From contig NZ_JBHVRO010000009.1 in assembly GCF_042885655.1 (NCBI RefSeq), forward strand, positions 104,072 through 168,071: DNA of 64,000 nt, given 5' to 3'. This stretch comes from Psychrobacillus sp042885655. Lineage in GTDB: Bacteria; Bacillota; Bacilli; Bacillales_A; Planococcaceae. Shown in pieces: positions 24,840-33,381 of the stretch. Made by a program: the position numbers and the translations under genes. The first letter of the stretch is position 1, and each line of letters starts with the position of its first letter. The notes beneath the pieces were generated by a model, which made no database searches, had not been told where the DNA came from, and worked only from the letters and a program-made list of their open reading frames with translations.

Positions 24840-25724
24840 TTACACTTTTCTTTGTTTTGGATCAAAATGTTGTTGAAGTCCGTCACCGAATAGGTTAAAA
24901 GAAATTACAGTAATCATAATAGCGAAGCCAGAAGCAAGTGCTGTATTTGGTGAAATAAGTAAATATTCACGACCTTCTTCTAACATTGCACCCCAGTCTG
25001 CTGTAGGTGGCTGCACGCCAAGTCCAAGGAAGCTCATAGCTGCTAAATCTAGAATTGCATATGCAAGATCGATAGTTGCTTGCACAACAATTGGAGAAAC
25101 ACAGTTCGGTAATATATGTCTAAAAATGATTCGAAAATTAGAGAAACCTAAGTTTTTTGCTGCTTCTACATAGGTCTGCTCTTTCTCTACCAATGTTACA
25201 GATCTGACAAGCCGGGCAATCATTGGAATATAAACAATTCCAAGAGCAATGACCGCATTCTCTAATCCCTTTCCAAATACCGCTACAATAATAAAAGCTA
25301 ATAATAAAGCTGGAAATGCAAGGATCACATCAAAGATACGAGTAATTAAATTATCAATTCTTCCTCCGTAATACCCAGCAATTAATCCAAGAGGAACACC
25401 TATTACTGATGAAATCCCTACAACTAATACTGCTCCTAATAAAGTAGTTCTTGCGCCAAATAAGACTCTACTAAAAATATCTCTTCCTTGTTTATCTGTC
25501 CCAAAAATATGTTCACTAGAAGCAGAATGTAATGACATGGATAAATCTTGAGCATTTGGCTCATAGGGTGCAAATAATGGTGCAAATACTGCAAGTAAAA
25601 CAATAATGGCAAGTACAATTCCTCCTGCAACTGCGAGATAATTTTTGAAGAAGGAAGACTTAAACACACGTGACTTTTTAGATTTAATAAAAGGTTTTCT
25701 ACCTATACTTCTTACTTGTGTCAT
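24840..25724 (-). CDS. oligopeptide ABC transporter permease (OppC/DppC-like)
   Basis: About 294 residues. The ORF opens with GTG at 25733, but that codon lies inside the GGAGGTG Shine-Dalgarno; the ATG at 25724 is 7 nt away and preferred. Six membrane helices, an extracytoplasmic loop with YEPNAQDLSM and FGTDKQGRDIFSRVLFGARTTL (OppC N-terminal family), and the cytoplasmic EAA motif YVEAAKNLGFSNFRIIFRHI (about 177-196) that docks onto the ATPase. Confidence 0.92.
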   Translation of the reverse strand: MTQVRSIGRKPFIKSKKSRVFKSSFFKNYLAVAGGIVLAIIVLLAVFAPLFAPYEPNAQDLSMSLHSASSEHIFGTDKQGRDIFSRVLFGARTTLLGAVLVVGISSVIGVPLGLIAGYYGGRIDNLITRIFDVILAFPALLLAFIIVAVFGKGLENAVIALGIVYIPMIARLVRSVTLVEKEQTYVEAAKNLGFSNFRIIFRHILPNCVSPIVVQATIDLAYAILDLAAMSFLGLGVQPPTADWGAMLEEGREYLLISPNTALASGFAIMITVISFNLFGDGLQQHFDPKQRKV

Positions 25725-25747
25725 CCTTTTCACCTCCGATAATCGTT

Positions 25748-26683
25748 TTAGTAACGTATTCTTGGATCAACGACTGCATAAAGCAAATCTACAATTAAAT
25801 TAATTAATAAAAATACCGTTACCATAAACAGAGTCGTTCCTTGAACAACTGGATAATCACTCGCTTGTACTCCGTTAACAATTAAGCTACCGATTCCTCC
25901 GAGCCCAAAAGTATACTCTACTAGTACAGTTCCTACTATTAAAAAACCGAGCTGTAAACCAGTAACTGTTAAAAGAGGGATTAGTGCATTTTTAAAAGCG
26001 TGCTTTAAAATAATGACTCGTTTAGGAATTCCTTTTGCAATGGCAGTTTGAATATAATTCGTATTTAATACTTCAATCATTCCACTTCTAGTAATTCTCG
26101 AGCTCAAAGCCAACATATTCAAACCAAGTGCCATAGACGGCAATATTAAGTATTTAAAGTTCCCCATAAACGAGTCTCCCGTCCCAAATGCTGGTAAAAT
26201 ATCAAGCTTATATGAAAATAAGAGAACTAATAATACACCTGTAAAGAAAACAGGGGAGGAGACTCCTCCTAAAGAAATTAATGAAGTTAAATAGTCTACC
26301 CAAGTATTTTTCTTTACTGCAGCAAGAATTCCTAAAGGTATAGCTAATATGATTGTAAATAATGCACTCATTCCAACAAGTTGCAACGTCAATGGCAAAC
26401 GGTTAGCAATCATTCCTGAAACCGATTGCTTCATTTTAAAACTTTCTCCTAAATCACCCTGCACCGCATTTCCTATCCAAATCATATATTGTTTCCAAAC
26501 AGGATCATTTAGATGATATTTTTCTCTTATGTTCTCTAGTACCTCTGGTGAAGTTTGTTTACCTCCTACCATAACTAAAGCAGGGTCTGTGGAACTTATA
26601 TGCGACATTCCAAATACCAATATAGAAACTAAGAACAATACCGGTAACAACACCAATAGTCGTCTAATAATGTATGAAAACAA
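25748..26683 (-). CDS. oligopeptide ABC transporter permease (OppB/DppB-like)
   Basis: The ORF opens at 26707 with ATG, but AAAGGATGGTGGG stands just before a TTG at 26683, which gives the typical OppB start LFSYIIRRLLVLLPVLF; the upstream ATG remains possible. About 311-319 residues with six membrane helices, the FGMSHISSTDPA and REKYHLNDPVWKQY segments of the periplasmic-side loop, and the EAA motif YIQTAIAKGIPKRVIILKHAF. First gene of the transporter-permease block; its promoter should lie in the AT-rich 26708-26804 gap. Confidence 0.9.
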   Translation of the reverse strand: MFSYIIRRLLVLLPVLFLVSILVFGMSHISSTDPALVMVGGKQTSPEVLENIREKYHLNDPVWKQYMIWIGNAVQGDLGESFKMKQSVSGMIANRLPLTLQLVGMSALFTIILAIPLGILAAVKKNTWVDYLTSLISLGGVSSPVFFTGVLLVLLFSYKLDILPAFGTGDSFMGNFKYLILPSMALGLNMLALSSRITRSGMIEVLNTNYIQTAIAKGIPKRVIILKHAFKNALIPLLTVTGLQLGFLIVGTVLVEYTFGLGGIGSLIVNGVQASDYPVVQGTTLFMVTVFLLINLIVDLLYAVVDPRIRY

Positions 26684-26804
26684 CGTACCCACCATCCTTT
26701 TTTTCATTTATATATCTAGTTTTTATTAATTATTATTTTACTGCTTTAATTAGAATGCTATTTTAAATTTTCAATCAATTAATCTTTAATATTTCATTAA
26801 AAAA

Positions 26805-26830
26805 AAGCATAAAGGATTGTCCCTATGCTT
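26805..26830 (-). terminator. terminator after the polytopic membrane protein gene
   Basis: AAGCATAGGG/CCTTTATGCTT stem overlapping the stop codon, followed on the minus strand by TTTTTTTTAATG. It separates the regulatory operon from the transporter operon. Confidence 0.85.
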
Positions 26831-27965
26831 TCTTAATATACAAATTCATATTCATTAATCTCACAATGAGTATTGAACTAATTGTTCCAGCCAATATTCC
26901 AATAATAACGTCATATAACGTGAAAAAAACAATACTTAAAACTAGCCCTGCAATAAATGAAATTCTTGTTTTTACACTACTTTCACTAGGCCAAATAATG
27001 ACTGAATATAATGGTCCCCAAATTAAACCGAAAAACAAAAAAATGTCCAGCAATGTTAAATCCCAAAATACAACTATTATTAGCGGAAAGAATAGATAAT
27101 AAAAAAAGGAAAGTGACCGATAGTTGGATGACTCATTTTGCATTGTCTTCCATAGACGTATAACAACATAAATGGAAATAAAGATTGAAGTGCTAACAAA
27201 CAACAATTGACCAAATTGACCACCAAACCTACTCATCACTTGCATACTTACTCGATCACTTAAATCTGGGAATACAGCTTGAGCTCTCCCTAAAAAAGAA
27301 ATCGAACCAAATGCTATCAATACATTGGCAGAAATAAGTCCTGCAATAATGAATGATCTCGATTTATGCCCTATTTTCACCTTTTCATACACTGTATGGT
27401 AACCATATTGATGTGCGACAAGAATAATACCTAATCCTAGTATTAGAAAAATTGATTCATTTATATTTATTGTTAGCATATCCCTGGAAAGGAAATGCAA
27501 ACCAGAATATACTGTTGGAATACTTACCCTTAAATAGACAAGTGTTGGTATAAGAAATGAAACTATTAACCCTAAAACAATAGTACTTGTTGATACCCAT
27601 TTTTCCTCAAACTTTCTTAGAAATAATACAAAGATAGTCGCCACTAATACCAGAATGATAATGATAACCTGAAAATATTGAGTAGCAGCTTCGCTAAAAA
27701 TAATCTTCCCAACTAAGAAAATACTTAATGATGTCTCGATAAAATATAAAGAGTAAACTAACTTTTTCAATAAGGGATCATGAATTCTAGATACTTTTTT
27801 GTTTTTTAATAAATATATAATATAAAATGAAATTGCCAACATGATAGAAAATCCTAGTAGACCAGCTACACCAAAATCGTATGCAACCTGTGCCGCTAAA
27901 AAAAACATAACAGGTGTTATAGATGGAATAAGTAAGTCAATTATCTTTGTACCCATACTTATCAC
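26823..27965 (-). CDS. polytopic membrane protein linked to a two-component system
   Basis: A 380-residue protein with about ten hydrophobic helices and almost no extended soluble domain; the loop NINESIF and HQYGYHTVYEKVKIGHKSRS are the main polar parts. No transporter signature was recognised. Its start overlaps the stop of the AraC-type response regulator (27962-27965), so it is the third gene of a kinase-regulator-membrane protein operon with its own terminator. The adjacent kinase has only one membrane segment and no sensor domain, so this protein may sense or transport the signal for it. That is inference from operon structure. Confidence 0.7.
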   Translation of the reverse strand: MISMGTKIIDLLIPSITPVMFFLAAQVAYDFGVAGLLGFSIMLAISFYIIYLLKNKKVSRIHDPLLKKLVYSLYFIETSLSIFLVGKIIFSEAATQYFQVIIIILVLVATIFVLFLRKFEEKWVSTSTIVLGLIVSFLIPTLVYLRVSIPTVYSGLHFLSRDMLTININESIFLILGLGIILVAHQYGYHTVYEKVKIGHKSRSFIIAGLISANVLIAFGSISFLGRAQAVFPDLSDRVSMQVMSRFGGQFGQLLFVSTSIFISIYVVIRLWKTMQNESSNYRSLSFFYYLFFPLIIVVFWDLTLLDIFLFFGLIWGPLYSVIIWPSESSVKTRISFIAGLVLSIVFFTLYDVIIGILAGTISSILIVRLMNMNLYIKKA

Positions 27966-29017
27966 CCAATTTCTTTTTTAAAATTGCTCGGAGAAACACC
28001 AGTAATTTTTTTGAAGCAAACAGAAAAATAAGCTGAACTATTAAATCCAACCATATCAGACACTATTTCAACATTGAAATTTTTTAATAGAAGTTCTTTT
28101 GCTTTGTTTATTCTTACGTTTAACAAAATTTCTGTAAACGTCATCCCGTACTCTTTTTTTAATAAACGATTCAAATGAGAAGAGCTCACATGAACATTTT
28201 TTGCTACTTTAGAAACTGTTAAATCTTTGTTATAGTTTTCCTGCATGTAGCTCATAAATTGAGTGAATACAGTTTTATTTTGCTCGTAGTAATCTTTTAA
28301 AGCATTACTATACGCTATTTTAATAGTATTACCGCTGCCAATACCAAAAGGTAATTGCTGCGACCTTTCTAAATTATGTTGAACTAATATTTCTTTAACT
28401 GCCTCTAAATGTTCCGTATTTGTAAGTAATACTTGAAAATCCCCAATTGGCTGTGGTGCAATTAACACATTGTATACACTCAGATTCCGTTTCAATTGTT
28501 CAGTACTTTCAAACTCACTTTTCTTTATCAAAAGGACTATCTCTGGAGAAAAGCTAAAGTGTTTAAACTTCTCATCATAAGAAACTACCTCTTCACCGAA
28601 AATATCCCGCTCAATAATCGATTGCAAAACAAAATAGTTTAAGTTTAGTTGCTTTTTATAAGCTTCTTTCATTTTCATTAATGTTTTATTAAATTCATCA
28701 ACAGAAAAAGGTTTTAATAAATAACAGCTAGTCCCGAGTTCCAGTGCTTGTTTTGCATACTTAAACTCACTAAATGCAGATACAATTGAAACGATTGTTT
28801 TCGGCCACTTTACTCGAATTTCCTTGAGTACATCAAGACCATTTAATCCAGGCATTTGAATATCAAGAAAGGCTAAATCTACATCGTTCCTCTCTAATTG
28901 ATTAATAGCTTCTAAACCATTTTCTGCACACACTATATCAAATTCTCCACCGTCTTCTAATAGCTTCTTCAAACTTAATAACTCCAATGGCTCGTCATCA
29001 ACTAAAAGTATTTTCAT
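27962..29017 (-). CDS. AraC-type response regulator
   Basis: 351 residues: an N-terminal receiver domain (1-120) with DDEP acidic pocket, phospho-acceptor Asp in LAFLDIQMPG (about 53) and KPF lysine, a middle region without a known fold, and a C-terminal double helix-turn-helix AraC/XylS domain (about 245-350: SKVAKNVHVSSSHLNRLLKKEYGMTF, SDMVGFNSSAYFSVCFKKITGVSP). This is the YesN class, which usually controls transport and catabolic genes beside it. Overlaps the kinase gene by 20 nt, indicating translational coupling. The opp/amidase genes on either side are the obvious targets. Confidence 0.92.
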   Translation of the reverse strand: MKILLVDDEPLELLSLKKLLEDGGEFDIVCAENGLEAINQLERNDVDLAFLDIQMPGLNGLDVLKEIRVKWPKTIVSIVSAFSEFKYAKQALELGTSCYLLKPFSVDEFNKTLMKMKEAYKKQLNLNYFVLQSIIERDIFGEEVVSYDEKFKHFSFSPEIVLLIKKSEFESTEQLKRNLSVYNVLIAPQPIGDFQVLLTNTEHLEAVKEILVQHNLERSQQLPFGIGSGNTIKIAYSNALKDYYEQNKTVFTQFMSYMQENYNKDLTVSKVAKNVHVSSSHLNRLLKKEYGMTFTEILLNVRINKAKELLLKNFNVEIVSDMVGFNSSAYFSVCFKKITGVSPSNFKKEIG

Positions 29018-29795
29018 GTGAAATATCCTCCTTTAATGTGATTAAGCATATTGTCCCTTCATTTGAACTTTTTATGGAAAAATCTCCTCTTTCCCCATAA
29101 TAATGCTTAATACGTTGATATGTATTCTTAACCCCAATTCCAAGCAGATTAGATTCCACTTTATTTTCCTTCCATTGATTAAATTCATTTAAAGTATTTT
29201 CCGACATTCCAATGCCATTATCCTGAATCGTGATGTGGATTACTTTACCTACTTCTTCAATTTGAATGTTAATATTACCTCCATTTAATTTAGGCTCAAT
29301 TCCATATTTACAAGCATTTTCTACAAGTGGCTGTATTGTAAGCATTGGGATGGTTACATTCTCTAATTTATCCGTATATGCAATACTCCAATCTAATCGA
29401 TTTCCAAACCTAAGTTTTTGGATCTTCAAATACATTTGTGCACTTTCAATTTCCTCCTTTAACATGACCAACTGCTGAGAATCTCGAATTGTATATCTCA
29501 GTAGAGAAGAGATAGCAAAAATCGAATCTTCTGCATCATCATTTCGATTTAAACGAATTAATGATGTAATTGCATTCAAAGAATTAAAAAGAAAATGAGG
29601 ATGAATTTGAGAAGCTAAATTACTAAGCTGTGCTTCCTTCAATAAATTTTCTAGCTCTGTTTTTTTCTTTTCCATAACTAAAAACTCATGTTCATTTTGA
29701 AAAATTAGGAGAGAAACAATAGTAGTTAAACTAATTACACCACCAACAATTCCAAAAACTATTAGAAAAGTAAACATCGGTTGAGTTAAAACCAT
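28998..29795 (-). CDS. LytS/YesM-type sensor histidine kinase, sensor-less
   Basis: 265 residues, much shorter than typical YesM kinases (near 580). One membrane helix (about 8-31), a short coiled-coil stretch (VMEKKKTELENLLKEAQ), then the His_kinase domain with SQIHPHFLFNSLNAITSL (phospho-acceptor His followed by PHFLFN) and an HATPase_c domain with QPLVENACKYGI (N-box) and DNGIGM (G1). There is no extracytoplasmic sensor or HAMP domain. Signal perception must come through the membrane helix or a partner, possibly the polytopic protein two genes downstream. Confidence 0.9.
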   Translation of the reverse strand: MVLTQPMFTFLIVFGIVGGVISLTTIVSLLIFQNEHEFLVMEKKKTELENLLKEAQLSNLASQIHPHFLFNSLNAITSLIRLNRNDDAEDSIFAISSLLRYTIRDSQQLVMLKEEIESAQMYLKIQKLRFGNRLDWSIAYTDKLENVTIPMLTIQPLVENACKYGIEPKLNGGNINIQIEEVGKVIHITIQDNGIGMSENTLNEFNQWKENKVESNLLGIGVKNTYQRIKHYYGERGDFSIKSSNEGTICLITLKEDISHENTFS

Positions 29796-29836
29796 TTTGT
29801 AATCAACACCTTTTGAATATTCAGAAAATATAGTTC

Positions 29837-29842
29837 ATTATA
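29837..29842 (-). promoter_or_regulatory. -10 box upstream of the kinase operon
   Basis: Perfect TATAAT on the minus strand, 42 nt before the kinase ATG; no convincing -35. Confidence 0.4.
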
Positions 29843-29870
29843 CCCTAGAAAACAAATAAGAACTATAAAA

Positions 29871-29912
29871 AAATAAAAGGGACGAGAAAAAATTCTCGTC
29901 TTCCTTTTATTT
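29871..29912 (-). terminator. terminator after the oligopeptide-binding protein gene
   Basis: AAAAGG-GACGAGAA pairs with TTCTCGTC-TT-CCTTTT; minus-strand tail TTTTATTTTTTTAT. Confidence 0.85.
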
Positions 29913-31511
29913 GAATTTCATATTTTTAGTAAATGAATCCCAATACCATAAACCTGTAATATTATAGCCTTCTAGATTTTTATTTGAAGCTAAAATTTGT
30001 TTAGGATGGTCAATCATTATCCAAGGAGTGTCTTCTGCTATAATAGTTTCTGCTTTTATCATTAATTCAGTCCGAATTTTATCATCTGTTAAAACGCTTT
30101 GTTTATCTAAATATTGGTCTACTTGACTATTACTATAATTAGCAAAATTTGATCCACCATCTCCTCTATTATTAGAGTGGAATACTGGTTGTAAATTCCC
30201 TACTGGGTCTGGGAAATCTGCTCCCCATGATTGCATTAATATATCATAATCACGTTCACCACTAAATGCTCTTGTGTTAACCTCTTCACTTGTAGCTTTT
30301 TCAATCTCAAGATTAATTCCTAAAGGTTTTACTGCAGCTTGTAAAGCAAGCGCTGTATTAAGTTTTAAAGTATTTCCTTCTGTTAAAATTGTTGCGCTGA
30401 AACCATTTGGAACACTAGATTTTGCCAGATACTGCTTTGCTTTGTCTATATCAAAAGAGTAGTCTGGAAGTTTGTCATAAGCTGCTTGCCAAGCATCTTT
30501 TTCAAAAACCCAAGTCGCTGGTGCAATTGGAACTGCCTTTGCAGGAGAACCTGAATCTTTTACGATTTCATCCAGAATTTTTTGTTTATCTAAAGCATAG
30601 TTCATTGCTTTGCGTACATTAATATCATCAAATGGTGGTCTGGACATATTCATTACTACAAAGTCATTTAACCAACTATCTACCATATCTATTTGTACAT
30701 TTTCCATTTCTTGAACAACAGGTATTAAATCTAATGGTAATCCTATAGTTGCTGTAACTTGACCAGTTTTTAAACCTGTTACAGTAGTTGTTCCTTCCGG
30801 TAATACTTTAAAAACTACTTTATCTAAATAAGGACCACCTGAGGTATCCCAGTAGTTTTCATTTTTCTTTAATGAGATTTCAGATCCAGTTTTCCATTCA
30901 ACATACTCAAAAGGTCCTGTCCCCATAACTCCGCCATCAGGCTTTCCAAAATTATCTTTATGTGATTCATAGTAATTCTTACTTACAACGTGACCACCAG
31001 TAGTAGCTAGTACGTAACGCCATAAAGTATCTGGTTGCTTTAAAGTTACTTTAATTGACCATTCATCAGTTTTTTCAATTTTATCAACGTTAGCATACAT
31101 CCAGCCAACGTAAGATGCTGTAGCCGGATCTTTAATTCGTTCCATTGAAAATAATACATCCTCTACAGTCATTGGTGTTCCATCAGAAAATTTCACATCT
31201 TTTCTTATATTATAAATATAAGTTAGTGGATCAGGATTCTCCCAACTTTCAGCAAGCAAAGGTTGTATTTGTCCTTCTGCATCAAAGTATAGTAACCCCT
31301 CAGTAATCTGTGTAACTACAGGATTCGTTGTAAAATCATAAGAGAATGCAGGATCTAATGATACAATATCACCCGAAAGTGCGAAATTAAGTGTATTGTC
31401 CCCGCCTCCTGTGTTACTACTTTTAGAACTTTTAGTTTCATCGGAACATGCTGCTATGACAAAAGACAGTAATAATACGAACATAATCAGTATGGTCTTC
31501 GTTTTTCTCAA
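29907..31511 (-). CDS. oligopeptide-binding lipoprotein (SBP family 5)
   Basis: The ORF opens at 31592, but AAGGAGG is 7 nt before a TTG at 31511, giving a 534-residue lipoprotein: signal peptide LRKTKTILIMFVLLLSFVIAA then Cys (lipobox VIAAC). The mature protein is an SBP_bac_5 (OppA/DppA) peptide receptor with SWENPDPLTYIYNIRKDVKF, DGTPMTVEDVLFSMERI, GTGPFEYVEWKTG and YFPDP-type C-terminal blocks. A Ser/Gly-rich linker follows the lipid anchor. It is a separate transcription unit beside its transporter, which is common because receptor is needed in excess. Specificity is unknown. Confidence 0.92.
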   Translation of the reverse strand: MRKTKTILIMFVLLLSFVIAACSDETKSSKSSNTGGGDNTLNFALSGDIVSLDPAFSYDFTTNPVVTQITEGLLYFDAEGQIQPLLAESWENPDPLTYIYNIRKDVKFSDGTPMTVEDVLFSMERIKDPATASYVGWMYANVDKIEKTDEWSIKVTLKQPDTLWRYVLATTGGHVVSKNYYESHKDNFGKPDGGVMGTGPFEYVEWKTGSEISLKKNENYWDTSGGPYLDKVVFKVLPEGTTTVTGLKTGQVTATIGLPLDLIPVVQEMENVQIDMVDSWLNDFVVMNMSRPPFDDINVRKAMNYALDKQKILDEIVKDSGSPAKAVPIAPATWVFEKDAWQAAYDKLPDYSFDIDKAKQYLAKSSVPNGFSATILTEGNTLKLNTALALQAAVKPLGINLEIEKATSEEVNTRAFSGERDYDILMQSWGADFPDPVGNLQPVFHSNNRGDGGSNFANYSNSQVDQYLDKQSVLTDDKIRTELMIKAETIIAEDTPWIMIDHPKQILASNKNLEGYNITGLWYWDSFTKNMKFK

Positions 31512-31595
31512 ATCAATTCCTCCTTTTTTAAATTTTCTGACTAAATTTATTATGACGATTCTTATTGAATGATAGTTTAAATAATGAATCATAAA

Positions 31596-31624
31596 ATCTT
31601 AAAAAAATAACCAATAAACATCAA
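31596..31624 (-). promoter_or_regulatory. candidate promoter of the binding-protein gene
   Basis: TTGATG, 17 bp, TAAGAT on the minus strand, 85 nt upstream of the TTG start. Confidence 0.55.
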
Positions 31625-31649
31625 TATTTTTAAAAATTCCGAAAACATA

Positions 31650-31678
31650 TTGACTTATATTTATTCATATTCTAAAGT
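31650..31678 (+). promoter_or_regulatory. candidate promoter of the divergent amidase gene
   Basis: TTGACT, 17 bp, TAAAGT, 33 nt before the ATG of the amidase at 31711. Divergent from the binding-protein promoter about 25 bp away, so one regulator could control both. Confidence 0.6.
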
Positions 31679-31710
31679 GGTTCACAACAACTTACTTTAG
31701 GAGGTATACC

Positions 31711-32613
31711 ATGCATTATTTAAAACGAGAACAATCCGTTTATAGTTTCAATAAAGATCATAAACCTGTTTTGCATATTCAACCTGGAGAAAATGTTCTA
31801 TTTCAAATATACGATTGCTTTACAAACCAAATTCAGTCTGATGAACATCTAATTACATCTATCGACTTTTCTAAAGTAAATCCAGCTACAGGTCCGGTTT
31901 ATATTGAAGGTGCATTGCCGGGGCAAACGTTAAAAGTAGAAATACATGATATAAAAGTACGTGATTGGGGTGTTATTAGTACACTTCCTGAAATTGGAGT
32001 TCTTATCCACCGTGCAGAAACAAAAACAAAAATAGTGAAGGTTGAGAATGACATCAAAATTCATTTTAATGACGATATCTCATTTGAAGCAAAACCAATG
32101 ATAGGTGTAATTGGATGTGCACCAGCTGGTGAAGAAGTTCCATGTGGATTACCTGGTGATCATGGAGGTAATATCGATAATCATGTGATAACAAAAGGTT
32201 CTATAGTTTATTTACCAATAAATGTAGAAGGTGCCCTTTTTGGATTAGGAGACATTCATGCTTCCATGGGTGATGGAGAAATTTGCGGAACTGGTGTAGA
32301 AATTTCTGGTGAAGTTGAAACTACTATTTCTACTCTTCCCAATACTAAGATTAACAGACCTATAGTTGAAACCAAAGATGATTGGTATTCGATAGCTTCT
32401 CATACAGACACAAATAGAGCAATTCAAATTGCTTGTGAAGATATGCAAGATTTGTTAGTAGATAAGTGGAACTTAAGCCAAACGGATGCTTACTTATTAA
32501 TGTCAGTAGCAGGTGACGTACAAATGTGTCAATGCTGCAAACCTTCTCCGGTTGATGTAATTGCAAGGTTCAGAATGCCAAAGCTTGAAAATATGCCAAG
32601 ACTGATTGACTAA
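31711..32613 (+). CDS. acetamidase/formamidase-family protein, paralog 2
   Basis: 300 residues, starting after TTAGGAGG. The same family blocks as the gene at 20840 are present: NPATGPVYIEGALPGQ, GCAPAGEEVPCGLPGDHGGN, and DIHASMGDGEICGTG, plus a C-terminal cysteine cluster MCQCCKP absent from paralog 1. By eye roughly half of aligned core residues are identical between the two, so they are diverged paralogs. It is the only plus-strand gene of the cluster and is transcribed divergently from the peptide receptor. Probably hydrolyses an amide; substrate unknown. Confidence 0.88.
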   Translation: MHYLKREQSVYSFNKDHKPVLHIQPGENVLFQIYDCFTNQIQSDEHLITSIDFSKVNPATGPVYIEGALPGQTLKVEIHDIKVRDWGVISTLPEIGVLIHRAETKTKIVKVENDIKIHFNDDISFEAKPMIGVIGCAPAGEEVPCGLPGDHGGNIDNHVITKGSIVYLPINVEGALFGLGDIHASMGDGEICGTGVEISGEVETTISTLPNTKINRPIVETKDDWYSIASHTDTNRAIQIACEDMQDLLVDKWNLSQTDAYLLMSVAGDVQMCQCCKPSPVDVIARFRMPKLENMPRLID

Positions 32614-32851
32614 TAGTAACTATGTTAAGATGGTAGAATTTAATACAATAGCTATTAAAATTCACATTCAACATGTCCGTACATTGATTGGTCTTGTTTT
32701 ACTTGTCATCTGTCAATTTCGGACAACTATTGGTCTAGTTAAGCCATTTATTGAAAAATCTTTTGAATTTGGTATACCACGATGCCAAATAATAATTGGA
32801 TTTTCCGATTTCTAACGATAGATTGTGTCTTTAGAATTGTGATTCAAAATT
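32614..32851. other. spacer without a supported gene
   Basis: A 69-codon open frame crosses here but overlaps the end of the amidase gene and has no ribosome binding site. Nothing else is visible. Confidence 0.5.
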
Positions 32852-32890
32852 AAAAGATGACTTCCATTTGAAATCTGGAAGTCATCTTTT
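32852..32890. terminator. strong bidirectional terminator
   Basis: Perfect 15-bp stem AAAAGATGACTTCCA with its complement, T-rich on the plus side; ends the plus-strand amidase transcript. Confidence 0.85.
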
Positions 32891-32910
32891 GTTGTTATCC
32901 TTTTAAGTTC

Positions 32911-33172
32911 TTTACCGCTTTTATAGTCGTCAATCAATTATGGATTATGCCTAGAGTTGTAATTTCAATTTCATGAACTACATTATCTTCTGAAATTTGC
33001 ATTAAATCCACTGCTTTTACAACTTTTTCTTCCACTCGGTCGTTATCTGCAAGTTCTTTGAATACTTTTCTTCACGATGTAAGAGAAATCGTTCCATCTG
33101 CGATTAATTGAAACATCCCTGCAAGATTAGATAGAGTTAGCTTTATATTCTTTAATTTTTTGAATCTGCATT
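32911..33172 (-). pseudogene. decayed duplicate of the 3' part of gatB
   Basis: These 262 bp align collinearly with 34975-35237 of the intact gatB, from TTTACCG at one end to TCTGCATT at the other, including CATCTGAAATTTG-like, GCTTTTACAACTT and TTGAATACTTTT blocks. By eye well over half of the positions match, with almost no length change. The reading frame is broken. The copied part encodes the GatB C-terminal (GatB/YqeY) domain that contacts tRNA. It is a partial duplication, now decaying, about 2 kb downstream of the real gene with hemAT between them. Confidence 0.85.
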
Positions 33173-33381
33173 AATTTAGTCTACATCCCATTTAAGATAG
33201 ACTTAATACCCAACCTATTTTGACGATAAAAGACTAGAGTGCAATAGAAGAATTACAATAGAAATTTAATACGGAGATATGGAAACAACAGATACATTTT
33301 AAAATGGATGGCATAGATATTAAGAATATCTAATTAGGGAGCCTGGCCAACTTAGTTTCTACCAAAAGGAGAATATATAAA
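33173..33381. other. spacer upstream of hemAT
   Basis: Weak further similarity to gatB may extend to about 33200 (CATCCCATTTAA against CACCCATTAACC). The hemAT promoter must lie here; AAAGGAG precedes its GTG start. Confidence 0.5.

Noticed and set aside
32606..32815. 69-codon plus-strand ORF after the amidase
   Set aside because: Begins inside the end of the amidase gene, lacks a ribosome binding site and a recognisable domain.
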